Positions 17,128 through 25,618 of a stretch of DNA of 64,000 bases are shown here, one piece after another. The translations under genes and the position numbers were made by a program. Position 1 is the first letter of the stretch. Each line of letters begins with the position of its first letter. The stretch is from NCBI RefSeq assembly GCF_014621695.1, contig NZ_CP061281.1, positions 7,254,001 through 7,318,000 on the forward strand, written 5' to 3'. The stretch is from Streptomyces xanthii. Its GTDB lineage: Bacteria; Actinomycetota; Actinomycetes; Streptomycetales; Streptomycetaceae. The notes below the pieces were generated by a model that was given only the letters and a program-made list of their open reading frames with translations, had not been told where the DNA came from and searched no databases.

Positions 17128-17146
17128 AGTTGAGCACATGTCAACT
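17128..17146. promoter_or_regulatory. Palindrome AGTTGA-N7-TCAACT in a divergent promoter
   Basis: Perfect 6-bp inverted repeats at 17128-17133 and 17141-17146 lie 55 bp upstream of the sphingomyelinase start and 81 bp upstream of LtrA. On the minus strand the right arm reads TTGACA, a -35-like hexamer. An operator overlapping a promoter is plausible; the binding protein is unknown. Confidence 0.4.
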
Positions 17147-17226
17147 CTGCCGGGGCGAGTATGGCGCCCGCGCGGCGCGCGCGACACCGGGTTGAGGAGA
17201 TCCGCAGGTGCGGCATCATCGTGCCC

Positions 17227-18510
17227 ATGAGCGACTTCGATCACCGTGAGCCCGGGCGGGGCAGACTCGCGCACAGCCGGGTGCCGATGACCGGCCGGGA
17301 CCCGGGGGAGCGCGAGCGCGTCTCCACCCCACTTGAGCTGCTGTTCGACCTGACCTTCGTGGTGGCGGTCGGCACCGCGGCCTCCCGCTTCGCCGAGATG
17401 GTCGCCGAGGGGCACGCCGGGCAGGCCGTCACCGCGTTCGTCCTCGCCATGTTCGCGATCAGCGTCGCCTGGATCAGCTACAGCTGGTTCGCCTCCGCGT
17501 TCGGCACCGATGACTGGCTCTACCGCGTCCTCACCATGATCACGATGATCGGCGTCGTGGTGTTCTCGCTCGGCATCCCCGCGATGTTCCACTCCGTCGA
17601 GGAGGGCGACCACCTCGAACTGCGGGTCATCGTGCTCGGCTATGTCGTCATGCGCGTCGGCATGGTGCTCCAGTGGTGGCGCGCCGCCAAGGAGTCGCCC
17701 GAGTACCGCAGGGTCGGCATGGCCAACATCCGCTGGATCGTCGTCATCCAGCTCGGATGGGTCGCGCTCGCCTTCTCGCATCTGTCGCTGGCCGTCGTGT
17801 TCCCGTGCTTCGTCCTGCTCGGCGCCATGGAACTCGTGCTTCCCGTTCTCGCACAGGGCCGGGCCGGCGGCACGCCCTGGCATCCGCACCATGTGGCCGA
17901 GCGGTACAGCCTGTTCGCCATCATCACTCTCGGCGAGGGCGTCGTCGGCACCGTCGCCTCCTCGGGCGACCTGCTCGGCGGCGCGGACGGCACGGAGTGG
18001 ACGTGGAACGCGGTCGCCGTCGTCGTCGCGGGCGTCGGCCTCACCTTCGGCATGTGGTGGGTGTACTTCTCCACCCCGTTCGGCGACATCCTGGTGCACC
18101 GGCGACAGCGCGGCTACCTCTTCGGGTACGGGCACATCCCGCTGTTCGCCGGCATCGCGGGCGCCGGGGCCGGACTCCACGTCGCGGGCCTCTCCCTGGA
18201 GCACCACGCGAAGATCGGCCACGTCGCCGTCGTCCTCGCGCTCGCCCTGCCCGTCGGTCTCTACCTCCTGACGGTCTATCTGCTGCACACTCTGCTGCTG
18301 TCCGCCGCCGACCGCTTCCACCTCCTGCTGATCGCCTGCACGCTGGCGATGCTGGCCCTCGCCGTCCTGCTCGCGGCCGCCGAGGTCCCGGTGGCGGTGT
18401 GCCTGCTCGTCGTGATGCTGGCGCCGTTCGTCACGGTGGTGGGGTACGAGACGATCGGGCACCGGCACCAGCGGCGGATGCTGGACGCGCTGCGCGGGGC
18501 CCGCGACTGA
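17227..18510 (+). CDS. ltrA: Low-temperature-requirement A (LtrA) family membrane protein
   Basis: 427 residues from the ATG at 17227. After a charged N-terminus comes the LtrA signature STPLELLFDLTFVVAVGTAASRFAE (near residues 32-56), then about ten to eleven membrane helices, with YSLFAIITLGEGVVGT conserved near residue 235. The family is named from a Listeria mutant unable to grow in the cold; its biochemical role is unknown. It is divergent from the sphingomyelinase gene and nearly abuts the convergent Ser/Thr kinase gene, with only 13 bases between stops. Confidence 0.92.
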   Translation: MSDFDHREPGRGRLAHSRVPMTGRDPGERERVSTPLELLFDLTFVVAVGTAASRFAEMVAEGHAGQAVTAFVLAMFAISVAWISYSWFASAFGTDDWLYRVLTMITMIGVVVFSLGIPAMFHSVEEGDHLELRVIVLGYVVMRVGMVLQWWRAAKESPEYRRVGMANIRWIVVIQLGWVALAFSHLSLAVVFPCFVLLGAMELVLPVLAQGRAGGTPWHPHHVAERYSLFAIITLGEGVVGTVASSGDLLGGADGTEWTWNAVAVVVAGVGLTFGMWWVYFSTPFGDILVHRRQRGYLFGYGHIPLFAGIAGAGAGLHVAGLSLEHHAKIGHVAVVLALALPVGLYLLTVYLLHTLLLSAADRFHLLLIACTLAMLALAVLLAAAEVPVAVCLLVVMLAPFVTVVGYETIGHRHQRRMLDALRGARD

Positions 18511-18523
18511 GGGCGTGCGGTGG

Positions 18524-20302
18524 TCAGGCGCGGGTGTACTTCCAGGCGTTGTTGTCGGCCGTGAAGTCCTTGTTCTCGAAGTAGTCGAGTCCGGACGGCT
18601 CGTCGGCGTCGAGATACGAGGCGGCCAGGCTCGTACACCCCATGCTGGAGCGGGACTCGTCCAGATCCCCTGTGTCGAGGTTGAGGCGGGCGCCGCCGTT
18701 CTGCACGGAGATGAGCCGGGCCACGTAGACGCATGGGGTGCCCGCGCCGGTGGTGGAGCGGAACGTCACGGCCGGATCGCCCGGTGACGCGCGCTGCACG
18801 GTGATCCGGCTCGGGCGGCCGAAGGTGGCGTCGTTCTTCCACGTGCCGACGAAGTACGACGGCACACCGTTGCTCTCCGCCTCCCCGCCGCCGGAGGAGC
18901 TCGAACCGGAGCCGTCGCCCCCGTCCCCGGCGCCGCCCGCCGGAGCGTCCGCCCCGTCGCCGTCGGCGGCCTCCGCCGGACGCGCCGTGGGACCGGCCCC
19001 GCCGTCCTCGGGGGCGTCGCTCCGCGCCCCCTTCGGCTCGTCCTTCTCCTTCTTTCCGGCGTCCTTCGTGCCGCTCGCCGACGGTGACGCGGTGCCCGCC
19101 GACGCCGTGACCGACGGCGTGGCCGTGCCGGTCGGCCCTTCGGCCAGGTCCGAGCTGTCGGGGCGCTGGCTGACGAAGTAGTACACCGTGCCGCTGGTCA
19201 TCAGGACGGCGAGGACCGCGGCGAGCACGATCCAGGCGGTCTTGTTGTGGCCCGAGGCCGTCGTGGTCGCGGGTGCGGGCGAAGGCGCGCGGGGCGCGGA
19301 CGCGTCGCCGGAGGCGGGTTCATCCGCGTCCGGCGCGGGCGGCACGTCCTCCGGCGCCTCGATCTCGAGCAGCAGCGCCGTCTGCCGCGCCAGCCGCACC
19401 ACCACCGCCGGCGGCAGCCACTCGCTGTCGCGGGCGCCGTCCTCCGGCCACGGCAGGCCGGCCAGCAGTGTCTCGACGTCGGGCCGTTCGCCGGCGTCCT
19501 TGACGAGACAGCGTCCGACGAACGCCCGCAGGTCCTCGTCCTCGATCAGCGACAGCTTCGGCGCGTCGTGGACGATCGTGTACATCAGGGAGTGGTTGTT
19601 GCTCGCCGGCTCTCCGTGCGGCAGACGGCCCGTGAGCGCCCAGGTGAGGACACAGCCCAGCGCGAAGACATCCGCCTTCGGCCCGACCTTGTCCCCGCGC
19701 ACCTGCTCCGGCGCCATGAAACCGGGCGTGCCCACCACCATGCCGGTGCCGGTCAGCCGCGGTTCGGCGGAGGTCTCCAGCGCGCGGGCGATCCCGAAGT
19801 CGATGACGCGGGGGCCCTCGACGGTCACCATCACGTTCGACGGCTTGAGGTCGCGGTGCACGACATCGGCCTCGTGGACCGTGCGCAGCGCCCGCAGGAG
19901 GCCGTGCGCGAGCACCTTGACGGTGCCGGCGGGCAACGGCCCGTTCTCCCTGACCAGTTGTTCGAGGGGTACGCCGGGCACGTAGCCGGTGGCGATCCAG
20001 GGGCGTGCCGCCTCGGGGTCGGCGTCCAGGACCCGCGCGGTGTACGCGTCCCCGACCCGGCGCGCGGACTCGACCTCACGGCGGAACCGGTCCCGGAAGG
20101 TGCGGTCCGAGGTGTGTTCCTCGTGCACGACCTTCACGGCCGCCGTACGACCGCTCTCGGACCGCGCGAGATACACCCGCCCCATGGCGCCCGCGCCCAG
20201 CCGGCCGAGCAGCTGGAACGGGCCCACGCGCTGCGGATCCGTCGCTTCCAGCGGTTCTACGAGGGCCGCACCGCGCTTCGCGCCGTCGTGACTCCTGGGC
20301 AT
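18524..20302 (-). CDS. Membrane Ser/Thr protein kinase (Hanks type)
   Basis: 592 residues from the ATG at 20302. The N-terminal kinase domain (about 28-285) is complete: GRLGAGAMGRVYLA (P-loop), AAVKVVHEE (catalytic Lys), VVHRDLKPSNVMV (HRD loop), VIDFGIAR (DFG) and GTPGFMAPEQ (APE). A Pro/Ala-rich juxtamembrane segment leads to one helix (TAWIVLAAVLAVLMTSGTVYYF, near 357-379). A long Ser/Thr/Gly/Ala-rich extracellular linker and a compact folded C-terminal domain (about the last 110 residues, containing WKNDATFGRPSRITVQ) follow. There are no PASTA repeats. The sensor domain is not one I recognise by name. The signal and substrate are unknown. Confidence 0.93.
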   Translation of the reverse strand: MPRSHDGAKRGAALVEPLEATDPQRVGPFQLLGRLGAGAMGRVYLARSESGRTAAVKVVHEEHTSDRTFRDRFRREVESARRVGDAYTARVLDADPEAARPWIATGYVPGVPLEQLVRENGPLPAGTVKVLAHGLLRALRTVHEADVVHRDLKPSNVMVTVEGPRVIDFGIARALETSAEPRLTGTGMVVGTPGFMAPEQVRGDKVGPKADVFALGCVLTWALTGRLPHGEPASNNHSLMYTIVHDAPKLSLIEDEDLRAFVGRCLVKDAGERPDVETLLAGLPWPEDGARDSEWLPPAVVVRLARQTALLLEIEAPEDVPPAPDADEPASGDASAPRAPSPAPATTTASGHNKTAWIVLAAVLAVLMTSGTVYYFVSQRPDSSDLAEGPTGTATPSVTASAGTASPSASGTKDAGKKEKDEPKGARSDAPEDGGAGPTARPAEAADGDGADAPAGGAGDGGDGSGSSSSGGGEAESNGVPSYFVGTWKNDATFGRPSRITVQRASPGDPAVTFRSTTGAGTPCVYVARLISVQNGGARLNLDTGDLDESRSSMGCTSLAASYLDADEPSGLDYFENKDFTADNNAWKYTRA

Positions 20303-20601
20303 GCCGGACGTGTCCCCCGTTCCGTGCTGACGTTCAACTCGCGCAACAATAGAGGGCGTTGACCCGGCGGCGGGCCCGAGGGTGCGATCAGGACAACCGG
20401 TGACGGTGGAGACGGCGTGTGTCTCGTGTGCGTGCGTGTGTGGGCCGCGCAAGGGGACGCGGCCCTGACCCGGCCCTTCTCGCCCCGCCCGCACCACATT
20501 TCGAACACGTTGCGCGTACTACTCCCGGTAAGGGTGACGGCCGGACCCGGCGTGGGCCCTGACGCGGCGTCCGGTTCCCCCGGGGTGCACCGGGCCGGCG
20601 A
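20303..20601. other. Divergent intergenic region, no gene seen
   Basis: About 300 bp separate the divergent kinase and secreted DUF1906 genes. No convincing coding frame, palindrome or terminator was found. It presumably carries both promoters. Confidence 0.5.
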
Positions 20602-22821
20602 TTGACGGGTGACGCGCCGGTCCCGCAGTGTCCCGTGGGTCAACGCTGGAGTTGCGCCGGTCATGCACGGCCGGCGCCGGGTTCAGGGGGAACCATCACT
20701 CGGCACAGACCACTTCGCAGCGCGCGCACGACCCTGCGCAGCGCACTGCTCGCCTGCGCCGCCACCGCGGCGCTCACCGCCGGGACGCTCGGCACCGCGA
20801 CGGCCGCCCAGGCGGCCGCACCGGCCGACGGCGTGCCGGCAACCGACCAAGTCACCTACCAGGGACGTACGTTCACCGTTCCGGAGTCCTGGGACGTCAT
20901 CGATCTCGACCGGCACCCGGACACCTGCGTCCGCTTCGACCGGCACGCCGTGTACCTCGGCACGCCGGGCGCGCGGCAGGACTGTCCGGCGAAGGCGCTG
21001 GGCCGCACCGAGGCCATGCTCGTACAGCCCGCCGGCCGGACGCGCGAGGGGGCCGCGTCCACCACCCGCGTCACCCGCGACACCACCGACCACTCCTACC
21101 GGGCCACGGCGCCCGGCCTCGAGATCACCGCCACCTACAGCGGCGACCGCAAGGACGTCGAGCGCGTCCTGGGCAGCGCCGGCCTGCCGGTGTCGGAGGC
21201 GAGGACGGTCCGGTCCACAGGGACGGCCGGGAAGACCGCGGCCGCCGCCGCGCTGCCCGAAGACTCCACGTCCTTCCAGGGCAAGGGCTTCGACCGCTGC
21301 GCGGCGCCGTCCGCCGCCCAGATGCAGGCCTGGAAGGGCGCCTCGCCGTACGGCGCCGTCGGCGTTTACATCGGCGGTGTGAACGCGGGGTGCGGCGTCA
21401 CCGTCGACGAGGGCTGGATGCGGGCCCAGTACGACGCGGGCTGGAAGTACTTCCCGATCTACGTCGGCCCGCAGGCCTCGGCGGACGCGGGCAGCTGCAA
21501 CGGCACCTGCGACGTCATCGACGATCCCGTCGCGGACGGCGCGGCCTCGGCCCGCGACGCCGTCCAGGCGGCCGGCGCCCTCGGGCTGCCCGCCGGCTCG
21601 GTGCTCTACTACAACATGGAGCACTACGACGGGGAACACGGCGCCGTCGTCACCGCGTTCCTGGAGTCCTGGACCCGGACCGTCCACGAGCTCGGCTACC
21701 GCTCCGGCGCGTACGGCAGCCTGTCCTCGCTGATCACCGACCTCGTCGACGCGGCGCAGGGCGGCGGCTACCTCGCCCCCGACGTCATCGACTTCGCCAA
21801 GTGGGACGACAACGCCACCACCGACGAGCCGCGGATCCCCGCCGCGCTGTGGGCCGACCACCAGCGCATCAAGCAGTACTCCGGTGATCTGACGCAGTCG
21901 TACGGCGGGGTGTCGCTGAACATCGACGCCAACCTGCTGGACGTCGGCGCGGGCGCCCCGCAGCCGCCCGTCCAGAAGGACACACAGCTCGCGTACACGG
22001 GGGCGAAGACGGTCTCGAACGGGTCCCCGGCCGAACTGGCCGCGACCCTCACCGAGAAGGACGGCGGCGCCCCGGTGACCGGGCGCGAGGTCGCGCTGAC
22101 CCTCGGCGCGGGCGACGCGGCGCAGAAGTGCGCGGCGAAGACCGACGACCAGGGCCGGGCCGCCTGCACGATCGCCTCCGTCCAGCAGCCGCTGAACGCG
22201 GACGCGACCGTTCCCGTCACCGCCGAGTTCGCGGGCGACGACGCGTACAAGGCGTCGAAGGCCGAGGCCGCGGTGAGCCTCCAGTACGTCACCGGCCGGG
22301 CCTTCGGCCTGTCGGCGAACGTCCCGCTGCCCCTGCTCTCCGTCAAGGTCGACCCGACCCCGGACACGGGCGAGGTCCGCACCGCGGCCGCCGTCACCAA
22401 GGCCCCGCCCTGCACCGCGTCCGTCTCCACGCTCGTCCTGAGCGCGGAGGCGCTCTGCGCGAAGGTCGACGCCAAGACGGGCCCGAGCACGGCGACGGCC
22501 ACCGCCTCGGTGAGCAAGGCGCGCGTCGGCATCGCCGGACTGCCCGTCGTCGAGGTGTCCGGCCTGACCGCCACCGCGACGAGCAGCTGCACGCGGCAGA
22601 CCGGCAGCACCTCGCTCACCCTGAAGATCGCCGGCGCCGTCGTCGACGTGCCGGACACGCCCGACCACACGATCGACCTGGGCCTGGCCCGGCTCGTCGT
22701 GAACGAGCAGAAGAAGACGGCCGACGGCATCGAGGTGACCGCCGTCCACCTCACCAGCGCGACCGGCATCGACGTGACGATCGGCGCGGCCCGCTCCGCG
22801 GCGCACAACTGCGCGGACTGA
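20602..22821 (+). CDS. Secreted DUF1906 glycoside-hydrolase-like protein
   Basis: Up to 739 residues. The span uses the longest frame (TTG at 20602), but neither that nor the GTG at 20635 has a ribosome site. An ATC at 20695, four bases after AGGGGG, directly precedes a normal signal peptide (TRHRPLRS..., LLACAATAALTAGTLG, cleavage after AQA) and may be the true start. After an N-terminal domain comes the DUF1906/Rv2525c-like fold (about residues 225-450), beginning FQGKGFDRCAAPSAAQMQAW. It includes YFPIYVGPQ, YYNMEHYD and QYSGDL. An Ig-like repeat (TLTEKDGGAPVTGREVALTL) and a cysteine-containing C-terminal domain follow. Probably acts on the cell wall or a glycan; activity unproven. Confidence 0.87.
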   Translation: MTGDAPVPQCPVGQRWSCAGHARPAPGSGGTITRHRPLRSARTTLRSALLACAATAALTAGTLGTATAAQAAAPADGVPATDQVTYQGRTFTVPESWDVIDLDRHPDTCVRFDRHAVYLGTPGARQDCPAKALGRTEAMLVQPAGRTREGAASTTRVTRDTTDHSYRATAPGLEITATYSGDRKDVERVLGSAGLPVSEARTVRSTGTAGKTAAAAALPEDSTSFQGKGFDRCAAPSAAQMQAWKGASPYGAVGVYIGGVNAGCGVTVDEGWMRAQYDAGWKYFPIYVGPQASADAGSCNGTCDVIDDPVADGAASARDAVQAAGALGLPAGSVLYYNMEHYDGEHGAVVTAFLESWTRTVHELGYRSGAYGSLSSLITDLVDAAQGGGYLAPDVIDFAKWDDNATTDEPRIPAALWADHQRIKQYSGDLTQSYGGVSLNIDANLLDVGAGAPQPPVQKDTQLAYTGAKTVSNGSPAELAATLTEKDGGAPVTGREVALTLGAGDAAQKCAAKTDDQGRAACTIASVQQPLNADATVPVTAEFAGDDAYKASKAEAAVSLQYVTGRAFGLSANVPLPLLSVKVDPTPDTGEVRTAAAVTKAPPCTASVSTLVLSAEALCAKVDAKTGPSTATATASVSKARVGIAGLPVVEVSGLTATATSSCTRQTGSTSLTLKIAGAVVDVPDTPDHTIDLGLARLVVNEQKKTADGIEVTAVHLTSATGIDVTIGAARSAAHNCAD

Positions 22822-22846
22822 CCCGGAACTCCTGAGTTCCGACCCG

Positions 22847-22878
22847 GCGCGGCCACGACCTCGCGGTCGTGGCCGCGC
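22847..22878. terminator. Hairpin terminator after the DUF1906 gene
   Basis: Perfect 14-bp arms (22847-22860 and 22865-22878) with loop TCGC lie 26 bases after the DUF1906 stop. Confidence 0.8.
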
Positions 22879-22912
22879 TCCGCGTGCCGGCCTCGACGGG
22901 CGTGCTGGGGGC

Positions 22913-22955
22913 CGACTCCGGAGTGCGGCATCCGGGCGGGCCGCATCCGGAGTCG
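22913..22955. terminator. Second hairpin, 16-bp stem with one bulge
   Basis: An outer 10-bp stem (22913-22922 with 22946-22955) and an inner 6-bp stem (22924-22929 with 22940-22945) are separated by one bulged G at 22923; the loop is 10 bases. It follows the first hairpin and lies downstream of both convergent genes, so it could act in either direction. Confidence 0.6.
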
Positions 22956-23082
22956 CGGCCGAGCGCCGGAACCGGTCACAACGCGTCGTGCCGTCCGGCA
23001 CAGGTGCGGAGTCCGATGCGGGTCCGTCGTGCACTCCGTGCGTGTCCGGCACGCGCCCGGCAGGGCCGACAAGACGCTCCCG

Positions 23083-23748
23083 TCAGCCCAAGTCCCCCTT
23101 GCGCAGCAGCAGATGGCCGCGCCGGAAGCGCTCGCCCTCGCGCGGCTCGCGGAGCATGCGGCCGGTCTCCGTGAAGCCGCGCTCCGCCGCCACGCGCGCG
23201 ACCTCGTCGACCGGCCACCGGTACGCCGTCGTCACCTTGTGGTCGAACGGCTTGACAGGGCCGCCCTCCGACTCGAAGAACCCGACCAGGAGATGGCCGC
23301 CGGGCCTGAGCACCCGCGCGAACTCGCCGAAGTAGCCCGGCACGTCCTCGGGCAGCGCGTGGATGACCGAGTACCAGGAAACGGCCCCGGCCAGCGAGGC
23401 GTCGGGCAGGTCGAGCGCGTGCATCGAGCCGACCTCGAAGCGCAGGTCCGGATAGGTGCGCCGGGCGATGTCGATCATCACGGGCGACAGGTCGATCCCC
23501 GAGGCGTCGAGCCCCAGGTCCCGCAGGTGTGCGGTGAGCCGGCCGGGTCCGCAGCCCAGTTCGACGACGGGTCCGACGGGCTCCGCCCGCACGGTGTCGG
23601 CGAACGCGGCGAACATCGCCCGGTCCAGGGGGAGCCGGTCGAACTCGGTGCGGACCAGCTCGGTGTACGGCTCGGCCCAGTGGTCGTAGGCCCGGGCGGT
23701 GGTGGTGAGCTGGGCGTCGGTGGCCGCGGTCGCGGAGATGTCTGTCAC
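23083..23748 (-). CDS. Class I SAM-dependent methyltransferase
   Basis: 221 residues. The SAM-binding motif I is VVELGCGPGRLTAHL (near residues 60-74), followed by ASGIDLSPVMIDIARR (motif II acidic loop). Then come LPDASLAGAVSWYSVIHAL and FARVLRPGGHLLVGF, the standard order of Methyltransf_11/25 proteins. The substrate is not evident. The gene lies downstream of a VanJ-like membrane phosphoesterase gene on the same strand, 38 bases apart, so co-transcription is possible. Confidence 0.9.
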   Translation of the reverse strand: MTDISATAATDAQLTTTARAYDHWAEPYTELVRTEFDRLPLDRAMFAAFADTVRAEPVGPVVELGCGPGRLTAHLRDLGLDASGIDLSPVMIDIARRTYPDLRFEVGSMHALDLPDASLAGAVSWYSVIHALPEDVPGYFGEFARVLRPGGHLLVGFFESEGGPVKPFDHKVTTAYRWPVDEVARVAAERGFTETGRMLREPREGERFRRGHLLLRKGDLG

Positions 23749-23786
23749 GGGGGAGGACTTTAGGGGCCGCCACTGACAACGGGCGG

Positions 23787-24809
23787 TCAGCGCAGGGTGA
23801 TCCGCGCCGTGATCGGCAGGTGGTCGCTGCCGGTGGCGGGCAGGGTGCGGATCCGTCCGACGGTCCCGCCGCGCGCCATGATCTGGTCGATCCGCGCCAC
23901 CGGGAAGGCCTCGGGGAAGCTGAAGGCGAGGCCGCGCCCGGACGCGTTCAGGCGTGAGGTCAGCGGGCGCAGACCGCGGTCGTCGACGGTGCCGTTGAGG
24001 TCGCCGAGCAGGATCACCGCGCGGGTCCGCTCCGCCTCCAGCGCGTCACCGAGCAGCCGCGCGCTCTCGTCGCGCCGGCCCGAACCGAAACCACCCGCGC
24101 CGAGCCGCACGGACGGCAGATGGGCCACGTACGCCGCGACCTCCCCGTGCGGCGTGCGCACCACGGCGCGCAGCCCGCGCCGCCAGTCGTCGGGGAGGTC
24201 GCGCGGCCTGATGTCGACGGCCCGCACCCCGGTGAGCGGGTAGCGCGACCACAGCCCGACCGTGCCGCGCACCGCGTGGTACGGATACGCGCGGCCCAGC
24301 GCCTTCTCGTAGGCGGGCACGGCCGAGGGCAACAGCTCTTCCAGGGCGATGAGTCGGGGCCGCCCGGCAGCGAGCGCGCGGGCCGTCGCCGCCGGGTCGG
24401 TGTTCTCGTCGCTCGCGTTGTGCTGCACCACGTCGAGCCCGGCCCGCGTCGGCGCGTCCCCGGGCAGGAGCAGCCCGCCGAACTGGTACGCCCAGGCCGC
24501 CACCGGCAGCAGCAGGGCGAGCAGCGCGGTCGCCGACCGGCGCTGGAGGGCGGCGCCGAGGAGCACCGGCACGACGACGCCCAGCCACGGAAGGAACGCC
24601 TCCAGCAGACTGCCCAGCCGCCCCGGCGTGTTCGGCACCAGGCGGTGGCCGAGCAGCAGCGCGGCCGTGAACGCGGCGAGCCCGGCGAGCACCCGGCCGC
24701 GCGTCCACCGCGAACCGCGCCGCCGTACGGCCGGGTTCGGGTCCGGCGGGGGTTCCGTACGGCTCTCCACCCGCGTCATCGGGGTCGCGCCCGTGTTCGT
24801 CTCGTCCAC
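23787..24809 (-). CDS. VanJ-like membrane endonuclease/exonuclease/phosphatase protein
   Basis: 340 residues from the GTG at 24809; an ATG ten codons in is an alternative, and neither has a strong ribosome site. After a charged N-terminus are three membrane helices (about residues 40-60, 68-87 and 92-112). An extracytoplasmic EEP domain follows with LDVVQHNASDEN, LIALEELLP, VILLGDLNGT, RIDQIMA and GSDHLPI. The same three-helix plus EEP design is known from S. coelicolor VanJ, which confers teicoplanin resistance. No van genes are nearby, so a role in lipid-phosphate or glycopeptide response is only a possibility. Confidence 0.82.
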   Translation of the reverse strand: MDETNTGATPMTRVESRTEPPPDPNPAVRRRGSRWTRGRVLAGLAAFTAALLLGHRLVPNTPGRLGSLLEAFLPWLGVVVPVLLGAALQRRSATALLALLLPVAAWAYQFGGLLLPGDAPTRAGLDVVQHNASDENTDPAATARALAAGRPRLIALEELLPSAVPAYEKALGRAYPYHAVRGTVGLWSRYPLTGVRAVDIRPRDLPDDWRRGLRAVVRTPHGEVAAYVAHLPSVRLGAGGFGSGRRDESARLLGDALEAERTRAVILLGDLNGTVDDRGLRPLTSRLNASGRGLAFSFPEAFPVARIDQIMARGGTVGRIRTLPATGSDHLPITARITLR

Positions 24810-24837
24810 GCCCGACAGGACGACCGGTCGGCGGTGA

Positions 24838-25530
24838 TCAGTTGCAGGCCTCGGCGCGCAGGGTCCCGGCGCCGAGACCGAGCAGGCGTTCGGCGGTGGC
24901 GAGCGCCATGCCGGCGAGGACCGGATGGTCGAGCTCCGGGTCCGCGTTGGCGTAGGAGCCGAGGCCGTCGACGGTCACCAGGATCTGCACGGTGACGCCC
25001 AGCGGGTCCTCGGCCGTGAACGCGCCGGTCCGCACCCCCTCCTCGATCAGCTCGGTCAGCGCGGCCCGGGTCGCGGCCTCCTGCGCGCTCACCGCCGCCC
25101 GCAGGCCCGGCTTGAACCGGCTGAGGTGGCGTGCGTTGAGCCAGAGCCGGCCGAGGTCCAGGCAGTCGTCGCCCGTGAGGCGGACGAGGAAGCGGGCCAG
25201 GCGCCGCAGGGGCGGCAGCGTGCGCTCGGCGGGCGGCAGCAGGGACACGCGCTCGTGGCCGGCCGCGTGGGCGAACGCCTCGCTGACGAGGTCGTCGGCC
25301 GGGAAGTAGTGCCCGATCAGTCCGGGCCGGACGCCGAGCTCGTCCGCGACGCGGCGCAGCGTGATGCGCTCCAGCGACTCCTCCAGGCCGATCCGGGCGG
25401 CGGTCCGCAGGATTTCCGCGCGCCGCTCGCCGGGGGGCTTCCTGGCGTGCCCCGGAGTCGCGCCGGTGGCCTGGGCCGGAGCCGTGGAGCCCGCCTGTGC
25501 CGCGTTTGTCGAGCCAACCCTTGACGTCAT
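24838..25530 (-). CDS. TetR-family repressor (BetI-like)
   Basis: 230 residues from the ATG at 25530. The N-terminal HTH is ILRTAARIGLEESLERITLRRVADELGVRPGLIGHYF (about 40-76). The C-terminal ligand-binding half matches BetI/TetR_C_6-type proteins. It is divergent from a permease-amidohydrolase-acyltransferase operon, and the shared promoter holds a cluster of CCAATA/TTGGTC half-sites, so it very likely represses itself and that operon. The inducer would be the transported substrate or a derivative. Confidence 0.9.
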   Translation of the reverse strand: MTSRVGSTNAAQAGSTAPAQATGATPGHARKPPGERRAEILRTAARIGLEESLERITLRRVADELGVRPGLIGHYFPADDLVSEAFAHAAGHERVSLLPPAERTLPPLRRLARFLVRLTGDDCLDLGRLWLNARHLSRFKPGLRAAVSAQEAATRAALTELIEEGVRTGAFTAEDPLGVTVQILVTVDGLGSYANADPELDHPVLAGMALATAERLLGLGAGTLRAEACN

Positions 25531-25541
25531 GGGATCCACGT

Positions 25542-25584
25542 TATTGGATGTGCGACCAATAGCGTGTTGGTCAGATGGCCAATA
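25542..25584. promoter_or_regulatory. Composite TetR operator with CCAATA / TTGGTC half-sites
   Basis: TATTGG (25542-25547) pairs with CCAATA (25556-25561). GACCAA (25554-25559) pairs with TTGGTC (25567-25572). A second CCAATA lies at 25579-25584, 23 bp from the first. The AT-rich overlapping palindromes lie 12-54 bp upstream of tetR and 35-77 bp upstream of the permease gene, covering both promoters. Binding by the adjacent TetR is inferred from position. Confidence 0.65.
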
Positions 25585-25618
25585 ACGGCGATGGTGCCGT
25601 AGGCCCTGAGAGGACCCG

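Noticed and set aside
17074..18468. N-terminal extension of the sphingomyelinase frame to 18468
   Set aside because: It is the antisense shadow of LtrA, rich in Asp/Gly/His. A signal peptide and ribosome site fix the start at 17073.
23787..24809. Glycopeptide resistance cluster around the VanJ-like gene
   Set aside because: No vanH, vanA, vanX or vanRS genes in the window; similarity to VanJ alone does not show resistance.
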